Origin: Mesostigma viride
Lineage: Eukaryota; Streptophyta; Mesostigmatophyceae; Mesostigmatales; Mesostigmataceae
Reading direction: 5' to 3'
Length of the DNA stretch: 30,804 bases
Assembly: GCA_009746045.1 (NCBI GenBank)
Contig: RPFO01001571.1
Coordinates: 1 to 30,804, forward strand
In this document: piece by piece, positions 22,985 to 30,637 of the stretch
Layout: each line of letters begins with the position of its first letter
Position numbering within the stretch: the first letter of the stretch is position 1
Position numbers and translations under genes: made by a program
Notes under the pieces: generated by a model
Database searches by the model: none
Told to the model about the DNA's origin: nothing
The model's input: only the letters and a program-made list of their open reading frames with translations

Positions 22985-24025
22985 ATGGCCTCCGCGGTGC
23001 GCGCCTGTCTCGTCGCGCCGGCCGGGCGCGGACCCCGCGCGGCGGCGAACGAGCGTCCGGACAAGTGGGTGTGCGTGGGACGCAAGCCCCGATCGACGGA
23101 GCTGACCAAGGTGTACAATGAGGAGATCCTGCTGTACGCCCACAAGCGGAGGGGCGAGACGCTCGCCGTGAGGAACGCGTGTCCTCACCGCGGGGCGCGG
23201 TTGTCCCACAAGTGCAGGGTGGAGGACGGGTACGTCCGATGCGCGTACCACGGGATGTACTGGGGCGAGCAGAACAACGCCGACAACTATCTGGACGCGA
23301 AGGAGGACGCGGACCTGGTGTGGGTGAACGCCGGCGTGGGCGACGGGGATTCGACTCCGCCCACGATGCCCGAGTTCGAGGACGGCGGGTACAGGACGTT
23401 CTCGTACTCGACGTTCGTGGGCGCGCACCCGATGATCGTGATGGAGAACCTCTTGGACCACGCGCACCTCCAGCACGTGCACAGCGTGAAAATCGTGGAC
23501 GCCAAGAGCACCGAGGTCGCGGCCGAGACGGGCCGGGACGGATCCGCGAGTCCCTTCGCGGGCAAGAGCGTGTACAGCTATCCCGTCACGGCCGACTTCG
23601 CGGGCCGCGTGCTGTTGGGACTCATGCCGGACGAGGGCAGGTCCCCCGAGGCGCCCGCGAAGGGAGCCATGAGGGTCTCGGTCGACAACGAGTTTTATCT
23701 GCCGTACACGGCGAGCCTGCGCTTCCGGATATCCGGTCACGAGAAGCCCGCGTTCGTGCTGTGGTTCAGCGTGCAGCCCTACGAGGCGGACAGGTCCCGC
23801 GTCACGTGCCGCGTGTCCCGCAACATCCTGACGGACCCCGCGTGGGACTTCTTGTTCTGGCTGGTCAACGTCCTGCCGCTGAAGGAGGACGACGACATCG
23901 TCTCGAACGTCGTCGCGGAGGATTGGTGGCGCAACCGCCTGACCCCCGCCGACGCGTTCGTGAAGCTGTACAGGGACCGCATGGAGGAGGTGTACGGCAT
24001 CGTGTTCCCCGAGCCGTTCGCGTGA
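22985..24025 (+). CDS. Rieske [2Fe-2S] non-haem iron oxygenase (pheophorbide a oxygenase-like group)
   Basis: This 346-residue protein has both diagnostic sites. The Rieske cluster ligands are C66-x-H68 (CPHRGARLSH) and C86-x-x-H89 (CAYHG), spaced as usual. The mononuclear iron site is N155-x-x-D158-x-x-H161-x(4)-H166 (ENLLDHAHLQHVH). The order, length and C-terminus (LPLKEDDDIV) fit the family that includes pheophorbide a oxygenase and related plastid or cyanobacterial enzymes. These enzymes oxidise a large substrate using O2 and an external electron donor. Substrate cannot be deduced. In a virus this is an auxiliary metabolic gene, possibly acting on chlorophyll breakdown products or other host metabolites. 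No chloroplast transit peptide or membrane tail is clear; the Ala/Arg-rich first 20 residues could be a weak one. Confidence 0.85.
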   Translation: MASAVRACLVAPAGRGPRAAANERPDKWVCVGRKPRSTELTKVYNEEILLYAHKRRGETLAVRNACPHRGARLSHKCRVEDGYVRCAYHGMYWGEQNNADNYLDAKEDADLVWVNAGVGDGDSTPPTMPEFEDGGYRTFSYSTFVGAHPMIVMENLLDHAHLQHVHSVKIVDAKSTEVAAETGRDGSASPFAGKSVYSYPVTADFAGRVLLGLMPDEGRSPEAPAKGAMRVSVDNEFYLPYTASLRFRISGHEKPAFVLWFSVQPYEADRSRVTCRVSRNILTDPAWDFLFWLVNVLPLKEDDDIVSNVVAEDWWRNRLTPADAFVKLYRDRMEEVYGIVFPEPFA

Positions 24026-24212
24026 CCGTTCGCGCGCGGTGCTAGCTAGAGTTCTACGCCGCGATCGTGTGTGTACTGTTGGGAAGACTCTCGCACATCG
24101 TCGACTCATCGTGAACGAATTTATTGATGAATAAAATTTACTTAATACAAAACTACTTGCATGCAGTCTTGTTTGGAAATGTCTACCTTGAACTATTTCG
24201 GTATGTTTCGGC

Positions 24213-25091
24213 TTACGCCCTCAGCCTCTTGGCGGCCGGCGCGCACCCGATCGCCGCGCGGTCGTGCGCGCGGTTGGCCTCCATGACCTGCTCGTTCGCG
24301 ATCCGCGCCTTCTTGTCCACCGGCTGGAGAGCCATCGCGTGCAGTCCGCAGTTGGAGGAGAGAATGGCGAAATGTTTTTCCGTTTCCTGAATCGATCGGA
24401 TCGGGTCGGCGCCGTTGCGCACCTGTGTCTCGTGCACGGAGTTCATGAACGCGACTCCCATGCTCATGGGGGGGAGGAAGATGTTTCTCGTGCCCTCACC
24501 CTTCTTCAGCCCGTGGTGAGCGCGGTACTGCCCCGTGTTCATCCCCGTTATGGCGCGGTTGACGCTGTTGTTCACGATGGCGCACGTCCGCCCCATATCC
24601 TCCCTGGGAGTGACCGCCGCGATGGCGGCCATGTGCGATTTGGTCGTCTCGCATGACTTGATGCGAGGGTGTTCCTTGACGGCGACGATTCCGTTCTCCG
24701 CGTCCTTGGCATCGGCGCGGGCGTTGATGTCGTCGGCCAACGACCGGTCCGCGTCCAGGTACCTCTCGTTGAGGATTGAAAGCCTGTCGCGGAATTGGGC
24801 CGCGATCCTGCCGGGGAGCAGCATAAGGATCTTGGACAGACCCTTCCGATCCGTAACTGGGGTGTTTCGCTGCCCCGAACCGGGGAATTTGCGGTTGTCG
24901 GTGGCACCGACAAGCTCGGGGTTGGCTTTCTGGACTGCGGACCATGCATCCCGCGGGTTCTTAAAGCCGATGCATGCCAATACATCAAAAACGGATATTT
25001 TGCTGTCTTCCGTCACGCGGATCTTGCCCTTGAATGCGGGGTCGTCATCGGCCCCGTCGGCCGGGGTCAGGTAGCGGACAACGATGGACAT
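24213..25091 (-). CDS. 'LPG' family regulator-like protein, second copy
   Basis: From ATG 25091 this is 292 residues, colinear with the protein at 8786. Shared blocks are GKIRVTEDSKISVFDVLACI, FPGSGQRNTPVTDRKGLSKI, LMLLPGRIAAQFRDRLS, RYLDADRSLADDINARADAK and ETTKSHMAAI. An MSMGVAFMNSVHETQVRNGA segment follows, then a basic tail (KRLRA). The family probably regulates transcription, by its resemblance in architecture to BRO-like proteins. Third codon positions are less GC-rich than in neighbouring genes. The start is confirmed by the aligned beginnings of the truncated duplicate at 25272-25610 (MS-V-VRYLTPADGA). The leader holds ATAAATACC at about 25201-25209 and a GGACACC word. Confidence 0.75.
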   Translation of the reverse strand: MSIVVRYLTPADGADDDPAFKGKIRVTEDSKISVFDVLACIGFKNPRDAWSAVQKANPELVGATDNRKFPGSGQRNTPVTDRKGLSKILMLLPGRIAAQFRDRLSILNERYLDADRSLADDINARADAKDAENGIVAVKEHPRIKSCETTKSHMAAIAAVTPREDMGRTCAIVNNSVNRAITGMNTGQYRAHHGLKKGEGTRNIFLPPMSMGVAFMNSVHETQVRNGADPIRSIQETEKHFAILSSNCGLHAMALQPVDKKARIANEQVMEANRAHDRAAIGCAPAAKRLRA

Positions 25092-25265
25092 GGTTGACAG
25101 GTTCGGTGTCCGCTCGGACTTTAGGACGTGATTAATGTCTCGTGGTCCGCGAGAGACCGTCGACGATGCGTCGAAGAGCACGTCCGTTTGATAGATCATT
25201 CCGGTATTTATGCGGTCAACCGAGCCGCGTCGTGACACGGGACCGTCCGATCGACACGTTTGGAC
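25092..25265 (-). promoter_or_regulatory. leader of 25091, duplicated upstream of 25610
   Basis: The region between the ATG and the ATAAATACC box matches the leader of 25610 in order and wording. Shared words are CACGTCCGTTTGATAG versus CACGCCCGTTTGATAG, GACGATGCGTCGA versus GACAATGCGTCGA, and the distal GACCGTCCGATCGACACG. Upstream control was therefore duplicated together with the gene. Confidence 0.6.
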
Positions 25266-25810
25266 TACCAGTCAGCGCCCGGACAGAAAACCTGATGAAA
25301 GCCTGATGCGGAAATGGGCCGTGATCTTGCCAGGGAGCAGCATTATGATCTCGGAAAGACCGTCTTGGTCGGTCACGGGTGTTTCGTTTTGCCCTCTCCC
25401 CGGGAACTTCAAGGAGTTAACGAGCGTAGCGGCCTCGGGATGCTCCTTGAGAAGCCTTGGCCAATACACTCTAGGCTGTGAGATGCCGATAGCAGCCATC
25501 GCGTCATACACAGAAATTCTGCCGTCGTCCGTCACGCGGATCTTGTCCTTGAAGCCCGGGTCATCTTCCGCCCCGTCGGCCGGGGTCAAGTAGCGGACAA
25601 CGCTCGACATCGTCGATAGCTGTGAAAACAACTGGGATGTCCGGACAGGTTTGGTGTCCTCTTGGACTTTTGGATGTGGTTCGTGTCTCGCGATCCGCGA
25701 GCGATCGTGACAATGCGTCGACGAGCACGCCCGTTTGATAGTCCGGTTTGGTATTTAGGCGGTCGAACGGGCCGCATCGTGACATGGGACCGTCCGATCG
25801 ACACGTTTGA
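25242..25810. repeat. tandem duplication unit of the 'LPG' gene and leader
   Basis: GGGACCGTCCGATCGACACG marks the distal end of both leaders (about 25242 and 25787, 545 bp apart). The duplicated unit contains a leader and the first part of the gene; the rest is missing at the junction near 25270-25310. This is a direct head-to-tail duplication with truncation. Confidence 0.75.
25272..25610 (-). CDS. truncated 'LPG' family copy (core domain only)
   Basis: From ATG 25610 this is 112 residues: VRYLTPADGAEDDPGFKDKI, RVTDDGRISVYDAMAAIG, FPGRGQNETPVTDQDG and LPGKITAHFRIRLS, then an abrupt SGFLSGR end. The homology stops where the full-length relatives continue with the NERYLDADRSLADD helix. It stops at the junction with the leader of the next copy, so a tandem duplication has cut it. 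It may be a decaying fragment or a stand-alone DNA-binding domain acting as a competitor; the reading frame itself is clean. Confidence 0.65.
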   Translation of the reverse strand: MSSVVRYLTPADGAEDDPGFKDKIRVTDDGRISVYDAMAAIGISQPRVYWPRLLKEHPEAATLVNSLKFPGRGQNETPVTDQDGLSEIIMLLPGKITAHFRIRLSSGFLSGR

Positions 25811-25815
25811 TTAAA

Positions 25816-26190
25816 CTAACGCCGCGCGGCGAGACGGGCCGACCGCCGCGGGCCGGCGGAGATCGCGGGGGGCGTCGAAGCGGGTGCCGGCGTCTTCTTC
25901 CTCGCAGGCTTCCTCGTCCTCGTCTTCGTGCCGGATTTCGACTTGGACCGAGCGATCGGGTTGCCGCTCGCCTTCCGTCTCGACCGATACGCGGCGTCCC
26001 GGCGGGCCTTCGCCTCCTTCACTCTCGCGAAATATCTCTCCACCACCTCCCTGGCGATGGCTTCCACGCCGTACCTGCGCACCTGACTCAACTCCATGCA
26101 CTCGGCGACGGACCCCTGCCTCCTGTTCGCGGGCTTCTTGCCCATACCGCAGTACACTTCGCTCCTCGTCTTGCTCCTGGTCTTCGCCAT
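25816..26190 (-). CDS. conserved small basic protein (GSVAEC / QVRRYG type)
   Basis: From ATG 26190 this is 124 residues. The first 55 residues follow a short pattern recurrent in large DNA viruses of protists: a Y-C-G region, KKP, R-x-GS-x-x-EC and QVRRYGV. A charged helix follows (REVVERYFARVKEAKARRDA), then a Lys/Arg/Pro/Ala tail (KSGTKTRTRKPARKKTPA) like a histone tail. A virion or DNA-associated role is plausible; function is not established. A TATAACG element lies about 25 nt before the ATG. An upstream in-frame start at 26211 is not ATG-supported in context. Confidence 0.65.
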   Translation of the reverse strand: MAKTRSKTRSEVYCGMGKKPANRRQGSVAECMELSQVRRYGVEAIAREVVERYFARVKEAKARRDAAYRSRRKASGNPIARSKSKSGTKTRTRKPARKKTPAPASTPPAISAGPRRSARLAARR

Positions 26191-26384
26191 CCTGATACCT
26201 ACGAGCGACACGCCGCGTTATACCTGACCGATAGATATTATTGCATATTGCATTTGTGCGTTGGACACGAGAGACACGGAATGATTCGAATTCATTTTCA
26301 TTACAATGTACGAATTATGATTACAAATTGCGTGCGACACTGTCCCGCGTGCTCGGCCGCTAGGGCCGGCGGTCGCGGACCGTC

Positions 26385-27104
26385 TCACTGAGGTCCGCTG
26401 ACGTCCTCATCGCGGTTCTCCTCCTCCTCCTCCGGCTCCTTGAGCGGCCGCTCGAGGAAGTTGTACCCGTCGCTCAGACGGTTATTCGAAAAGAACTGCA
26501 CGGACTTGACCACGGGCGTGCAGCCGAAGTTCTTGTCCATGAACCACATGCGCGTGACCTCGAAGATGACCTGCACCTCGCACCCCTTGGGCACGTCGAA
26601 GCCGGTCGCGGGGGTCTTGTTCTCGTCGAAGAACGCGCACTCGAACTTGTTGTTGCGGAAGGGGACCGAGCACTTGAACGTGGGGGGGTACCCCTGCTCG
26701 GGCTTGGTCGTGGGCTTGATGGCGGACGTGTAGAACGCGTCGATCAGGTCCCTGGTCATTTTCTTGTTGAACCACGCCTGGCTCTTGTCGTGGGACATCT
26801 CCTTGTTCTTCTCGTCGAACCGCGACCACGCGGCGTAAAACTTCTCGTTGTCGGTCCCCTTGACGGTGTAGTCGTCGAAGGACAGCTGCAGGGTGTACTT
26901 GGGCGGCTGGTTCTTGCCCTCGAAGCAGCTGATGCCGAAGGGCGCGCGCATGCGCGGGGTCTGGATGTGCATGCGCCCGTTGGGGCTCCTGCCGTCCTTG
27001 TCGTAGTTGATGTACACGGAGAGACCCCCCGAGGCCGTGCGCTTGGGGACGTTGTACACGACCTTGGAGGCGTCGAAGTCGTCGAAGAAGACGATGCTAG
27101 ACAT
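26385..27104 (-). CDS. ssDNA-binding-like protein of algal-virus type (DUF5871-like)
   Basis: This 239-residue protein matches the layout of the putative single-stranded DNA-binding protein found in many algal and giant viruses. It has a V-x-Y-x-x-PK opening, then GISCFEGKNQPPKYTLQLSF, FYAAWSRFDEKNKEM, AWFNKKMTRDLIDAFYTS, PPTFKCSVPFRNNKFECAFF, GCEVQVIFEVTRMWFMDKN and VKSVQFF. It ends in a very acidic tail (EEPEEEEE-type), as in phage gp32-like SSBs. The expected role is to protect ssDNA during replication and recombination. It belongs to the long-leader class: its TATA-like box lies about 230 nt upstream and overlaps the stop codon of the preceding gene. Confidence 0.75.
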   Translation of the reverse strand: MSSIVFFDDFDASKVVYNVPKRTASGGLSVYINYDKDGRSPNGRMHIQTPRMRAPFGISCFEGKNQPPKYTLQLSFDDYTVKGTDNEKFYAAWSRFDEKNKEMSHDKSQAWFNKKMTRDLIDAFYTSAIKPTTKPEQGYPPTFKCSVPFRNNKFECAFFDENKTPATGFDVPKGCEVQVIFEVTRMWFMDKNFGCTPVVKSVQFFSNNRLSDGYNFLERPLKEPEEEEENRDEDVSGPQ

Positions 27105-27330
27105 TTCGGATGTCCTTTGGTCCGGATCGGGTGCGCGAAGGCGAGATGGGTGTCCGGTGCGTTCGGAGTTCCTCCGATTCCTTGTGGACAGACGGATCGT
27201 CCGAGGGTGCTTGGGTTCCGGGGCTTGGAGGACGTGTGGGATGTCCTGAGGTGCTTGGGTGACTCGGGAGAGTCTTGAGGCTTACTGAGAACGGAGAGAA
27301 GATGAGGGGCGTTTGGAACGCGCCCGGGTT
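27105..27330 (-). promoter_or_regulatory. 226-nt leader of the SSB-like gene
   Basis: No protein-like frame was found here. On the minus strand the leader contains GGACATCC twice, GGACACCC, CTGTCC and two CCCAAGCACC words. It lies between GTATAAAAC (about 27329-27337) and the ATG at 27104. It may contain a regulatory structure or an intron; neither is proven. Confidence 0.5.
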
Positions 27331-27337
27331 TTATACC
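27329..27337 (-). promoter_or_regulatory. TATA-like GTATAAAAC overlapping the stop codon of 27331-27972
   Basis: The TAA stop of the HNH-like gene (27331-27333) is part of this AT-rich box, the only such element near the SSB-like gene's leader. Gene end and next promoter are thus fused. Confidence 0.5.
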
Positions 27338-27972
27338 GCGTCGGCCCACCTCTCCACTCGGCGAACGATCTCCTCGCCGTCGATCCTGCGCCGATCCGAC
27401 GGCGTTTCGTCGTCCCGTACCGACGTGTCGGCCGTGCCGATCGTGTCGGCCGTGCCGATCGTGTCGGCCGTGCCGATCGCGTCGGACGCGTCGGTCGCGT
27501 CGGCCGTACCGATCGCGTCGTCCGCATCGGCGCGGAAAGCGGCCAGAGCCTTCGAGAAGCGGTACAGCGTTTCCACGGGGCAACCGAGCTTCATGTGGTA
27601 CACGCGGTAGCACACGAGGCGGACGTTGCTGGCCGCGTACCCCTTGGACGGATCGATGAGGTCGACCGCGGCCGAATCGTCGTGGCGCGGCTCGCCCGCC
27701 CGCGGCGCCTCGTGGGACATGGCCAGGCCCGTCAGGCGACACCGGCCGCCCTGCCGCTTCCACATGTCCGCGAGCTCCTTCACCGTCAGGGACACTTTCT
27801 TCCCCCGGCCGTGGCCTCGCGCGTTCGAGATGCTCTTCAGCTGGTGGCGGAAGTAGCCCTCGAGCGTCGACCGCTGGCGCCGGACGGCCTCGAGTTTGTC
27901 CCCGGGCCCGAAACCCTTGCGTTCCTCGTCCGTCGGCTCGAACCCGTGACCGTGCGCGCGATCCAGTGCCAT
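27331..27972 (-). CDS. HNH-endonuclease-like protein with GTADTI repeats
   Basis: From ATG 27972 this is 213 residues. The core (residues 60-130) reads LADMWKRQGGRCRLTGLAMS, then DSAAVDLIDPSKGYAASNVR and LVCYRVYHMKLG. This is the C-x-x-TG ... D-x-ID-x-x-x-GY-x-x-x-N-(V)-x-(L/W)-(V)-C pattern of HNH-family nucleases that lack a second cysteine pair. The canonical catalytic His/Asn are not all evident, so activity is uncertain. Such proteins are often homing endonucleases or capsid-packaging or host-DNA nucleases. Near the end an 18-bp DNA repeat encodes (TIGTAD)n. The stop codon lies inside the TATA-like box of the SSB-like gene. The basic N-terminal half may bind DNA. Confidence 0.68.
   Translation of the reverse strand: MALDRAHGHGFEPTDEERKGFGPGDKLEAVRRQRSTLEGYFRHQLKSISNARGHGRGKKVSLTVKELADMWKRQGGRCRLTGLAMSHEAPRAGEPRHDDSAAVDLIDPSKGYAASNVRLVCYRVYHMKLGCPVETLYRFSKALAAFRADADDAIGTADATDASDAIGTADTIGTADTIGTADTSVRDDETPSDRRRIDGEEIVRRVERWADAV
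27425..27478. repeat. three perfect 18-bp tandem repeats
   Basis: GTGTCGGCCGTGCCGATC occurs three times without gap, with degenerate copies to about 27515. It is in frame within 27331-27972 and encodes the six-residue repeat, so copy-number change preserves the frame. Confidence 0.9.
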
Positions 27973-28031
27973 GGCCGCGATAGACGCGCGGTCGGATCCT
28001 CGTGATGGACGGAGACAAGTTTCGGGCCCGT

Positions 28032-29418
28032 TCAGCCGCACAAGGCGACCCCCCGACGCCGGTCCGCGCCGCCGCATGGGAGGGTGCGGACGCGCGGCTT
28101 GCACACGGCGGACCCGGGCGCGGTGGATCGCAGGAATTTCGAGAACTTGGACGCGCGGTCCAGGTGGTACGTGGCGATGATCTTGCGCGCCGCGTCGGAT
28201 CGCGGGCGGTTGGCGGCGAAGGACGCCGCGCCTATGATGTGGGAAGGCGCCGGGGCCGCGGTCTGCGTCCCCACGGCCGCCGTCGACGCCTTGACGCCTC
28301 CTTCGCGCCTCCTGGGCTTGTCCGAGGACCGGGGCCGAATGGCTCGCTCGCATGGCGCGCGCCTTATCGGCCGCCAGTTTCAGCAAGTTGAAGGTCCCGA
28401 CCGTCCCGTGGGTCACCGCGTCCTGGAGCGACCCGAAGGCGCTCACGATCCTCTCCCGATCGCTCGGCGCGAGCGACGTCGCGACGACCTCGCGGAGTTC
28501 CTCCAGGGTCATTTTGGCGATGTCGGTCGCCGGAATCTTGGGGTTCGTCAGACGAGCGATGTTGAAGAGGCGGGCGTGCGAACTCGTGTCGCGGAGGGCG
28601 GCCTCCGTCAGCGCCGTCGTGACGGCCGTCACGATCTCGTCCGACACCATCGCGCACAGGTTCGGCTTCGTGGCCCCGTGGAGGAGGTCCTTGGGGATCG
28701 TCGGGTGCAAGTAGGACGCGAGTTCCACCGCCTCCGACTTGGTCATTTTCTTCGCCAAGCCCTGCGAACAGTTCGCCATGTACGCGTTCGACGAGGAGAA
28801 CCACGAGCCGGTCCGCAGTTCCGGGCGAGTCGAAGGGAAGCCGGCCTTCTCGAGGGTCTTCGCGAACTTCGCGCTCGCTTCCGCGGTCACGGGCGGCGGG
28901 TCGGCGCGGAGGGCCGCCAGCGCTTCGGTAAGAGTCCCGACCCCCTTGGAGGCTGTCGCGGGCCAAGCGGTCGACCGGGGGGTCCACTCAGACTTGGCGA
29001 GCCAGGACGCCGGGATCTCGTTCTTCGCCTCGAAGGCGTAGCTGCCCCCGTTCGACTTGTCCTTCGCGAGCTGCTTGGTCCAGTAATCGATGGTCGGGGT
29101 GCTCTTGGCCGCCGCTACGGACGACGAGTACGGCGTGTACGTGTACGTGTCGCGGGCGGCGGTCGTGGCGACCGGTTGCGCGTAGTAGGAGGTCGACTTC
29201 CGATCGGCCTCTCGACTCGCCGCGGCCCGCGCGTACAATCGGTGAGAGCCGCGGCGTCGTATTCCTCGGCCGCGTGCGCGGGCGACGAGGACGGTCCTCC
29301 GCCCGCGATGTTCCGCAGGAGCATTTCTCGGAACGTGTCTGTGAGGTCGCGTCCCCGCCTGGTCTGCGGCCTGTCTCATGTACGGCTCCAAATGGGCGTG
29401 CGACACCCTTCGACTCAT
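28032..29418 (-). CDS. helical-repeat family protein, third paralogue, interrupted by frame changes
   Basis: Start ATG 29418. The first frame is left at a CCCC run (29351-29354) for a segment with TFREMLLRNIAGGGPSSS. Reading returns near 29240-29250 to the first frame (ASREADRKSTSYYAQPVA onwards) and leaves it again near 28335-28345 for the end at 28032 (IIGAASFAANRPRSDAARKI). The conserved middle aligns with the proteins at 4500 and 5825. It has N-x-x-x-G-x-AK-x-MTKSEAVELASYL, TIPKDLLHGATKPNLCAMVS, then a second half with NPKIPATDIAKMTLEELREV and SDRERIV. The two halves look like repeats of one helical motif. The N-terminus is Tyr/Thr/Ser-rich (DTYTYTPYSSS). Function is unknown; structural or DNA-associated is possible. 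It faces 29469 across a short AT-rich bidirectional promoter. Confidence 0.68.
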
Positions 29419-29468
29419 GGGCGCGTATTATAACCAATGCTAATATTTGATTTCGGACCGACGGCGAG
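29419..29468. promoter_or_regulatory. bidirectional AT-rich promoter
   Basis: This 50-bp gap between divergent ATGs holds GTATTATAACC (about 29426-29436) and CTAATATTTG (about 29441-29450). Each could serve as the TATA-like element for one direction. Confidence 0.5.
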
Positions 29469-29765
29469 ATGAACGCGGTCGTGTTGAACGAGGACGACCC
29501 GTGCGTCACCCCGGCCGTCGTGCCCGTGGCCGGACGGTATCGCATCCTGTTGGGCATCCTGGGCACGAGCGCCACGACCGTGGTATCGCACGGACCGTGC
29601 GGGTACGAACTCGAATACGACGCGAACGCGCACAAGAAAAACCGCAAACTCAACGTGCACGCGAGCCTGGCGTTCGGGAAAGCCGTCTACGGCGACGCGA
29701 TCGTCCGGAATTGCGACGGGGCCGCGTGGGATCTGCACGTTCGCAAGCCGTGCGGTCGTTCGTGA
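29469..29765 (+). CDS. unknown small protein, 98 residues
   Basis: Beta-rich and soluble: VAGRYRILLGILGTSATTVV, GPCGYELEYDANAHKKNRKL, NVHASLAFGKAVYGDAIVRN and AAWDLHVRKPCG. Four cysteines are spread along it. There is no membrane span and no recognised family. Codon third positions are GC-rich like resident genes. It is followed by a GT-rich strip. Confidence 0.6.
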   Translation: MNAVVLNEDDPCVTPAVVPVAGRYRILLGILGTSATTVVSHGPCGYELEYDANAHKKNRKLNVHASLAFGKAVYGDAIVRNCDGAAWDLHVRKPCGRS

Positions 29766-29783
29766 CGCGTCGGCGTGCATACT

Positions 29784-29862
29784 CGTGTGTGCATTTGGGT
29801 GCATTCGTGTGTGTGTATGGGACAGTGTGTGTGTGCATACGCATTCGTGGGGCGCGAAACGG
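29784..29862. repeat. GT-rich microsatellite-like strip
   Basis: Runs of alternating GT and the words GTGTGCAT, GTGTGTGTATG and GTGTGTGTGCATACG fill the gap between the gene ending at 29765 and the end of the VLTF2-like gene. This is low-complexity DNA with Z-forming potential; no gene was seen. Confidence 0.7.
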
Positions 29863-29902
29863 CGGAATCTTTATTGCGATAAATACGTGGGAGTCGTTCG
29901 GA

Positions 29903-30637
29903 TCACTTGGATTTGAAGGTCACGAACTTGTCTAGCGAGCACGACGGCTTTACGAGGGACTTGGTCCTCTTGACGCTCAGCGGGGCGGGAGGCTTGCCCC
30001 TCCGGACGGCCGCGTCCGCGCCGCCCTCGATCCTCTTCCGCGAGGGCTCCGCGTCTTTCTTCGTGGTCCTGGCCCGTTCGCTGATCTTGCGGGCGCAGTC
30101 CACCTGCTGTATGAACTCCATGTCGTACGGCGGCTCCTTCACCATGTGGATCTCGGTCCTGGTGGACGCCCGGAACTCCTCGACGGTCATGTACCCCCCG
30201 AACATTTTCAGACACGTGCGCGGGGGCGCCGTGATCACCCCGCGGAACTGCCGCGCGTCCCGTCGCGGGTTCATCTTCCACAGGCGGAGACACATGAGGA
30301 AGATGAACCCCGTGCGCCGCGCCGACTCGCCCCCCTGCCCCGAATCGGAGGTGTTGTACGCCTTGACGCAGCTGAAAGAGCAGAAGCACCCCTTCACCGT
30401 GAACCCCTTCCCTTCCCGGTACTTGATCGGCAGCGCGCAAGGCACCGTGTCGAACGGGTGGCAGCACCACCAGCAGCAGGTGTCCACCCGCTCCGGCCAC
30501 CCGGCGTGCCGCGTGCGGTCCAACAGGTCTAGCAACGGCTTCACTTGGAACACACGCGGTGCCCCCCGCGCGGTCGGTCACCGCGCCTTTTTCGGGACCG
30601 CCTCCTCCGCGTCCGTCTCCTCGTCCGACGCGTCCAT
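29903..30637 (-). CDS. VLTF2-like late transcription factor, interrupted near its start
   Basis: The main part (stop at 29903, open to about 30565) has the MYM/FCS-type zinc finger of poxvirus A1/VLTF2 homologues: CCWWCCHPFDTVPCALP, then a KGFTVKGCFCSFSCVKAYN segment. The rest has FIFLMCLRLWKMN, GVITAPPRTCLKMFGGYMTV and a basic C-terminus. The expected role is late-gene transcription together with the VLTF3-like factor. In this frame there is no ATG near the beginning, only GTG at 30553 after a TGA. An acidic start (MDASDEETDAEEAVPKK) from ATG 30637 lies in the same frame before that stop. Homopolymers T5 (30588-30592) and C6 (30562-30567) sit between, and two compensating indels there would join them. 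A further acidic open frame starts at ATG 30704 (SYTDDDAYLDGDDVSERDYP) and may be the true N-terminus. The 5' boundary is therefore provisional. Confidence 0.75.

Noticed and set aside
2461-24046. CTAGCTAG-like words at several gene borders as a possible regulatory motif
   Set aside because: Few occurrences, inconsistent position relative to genes, and some lie inside coding sequence.
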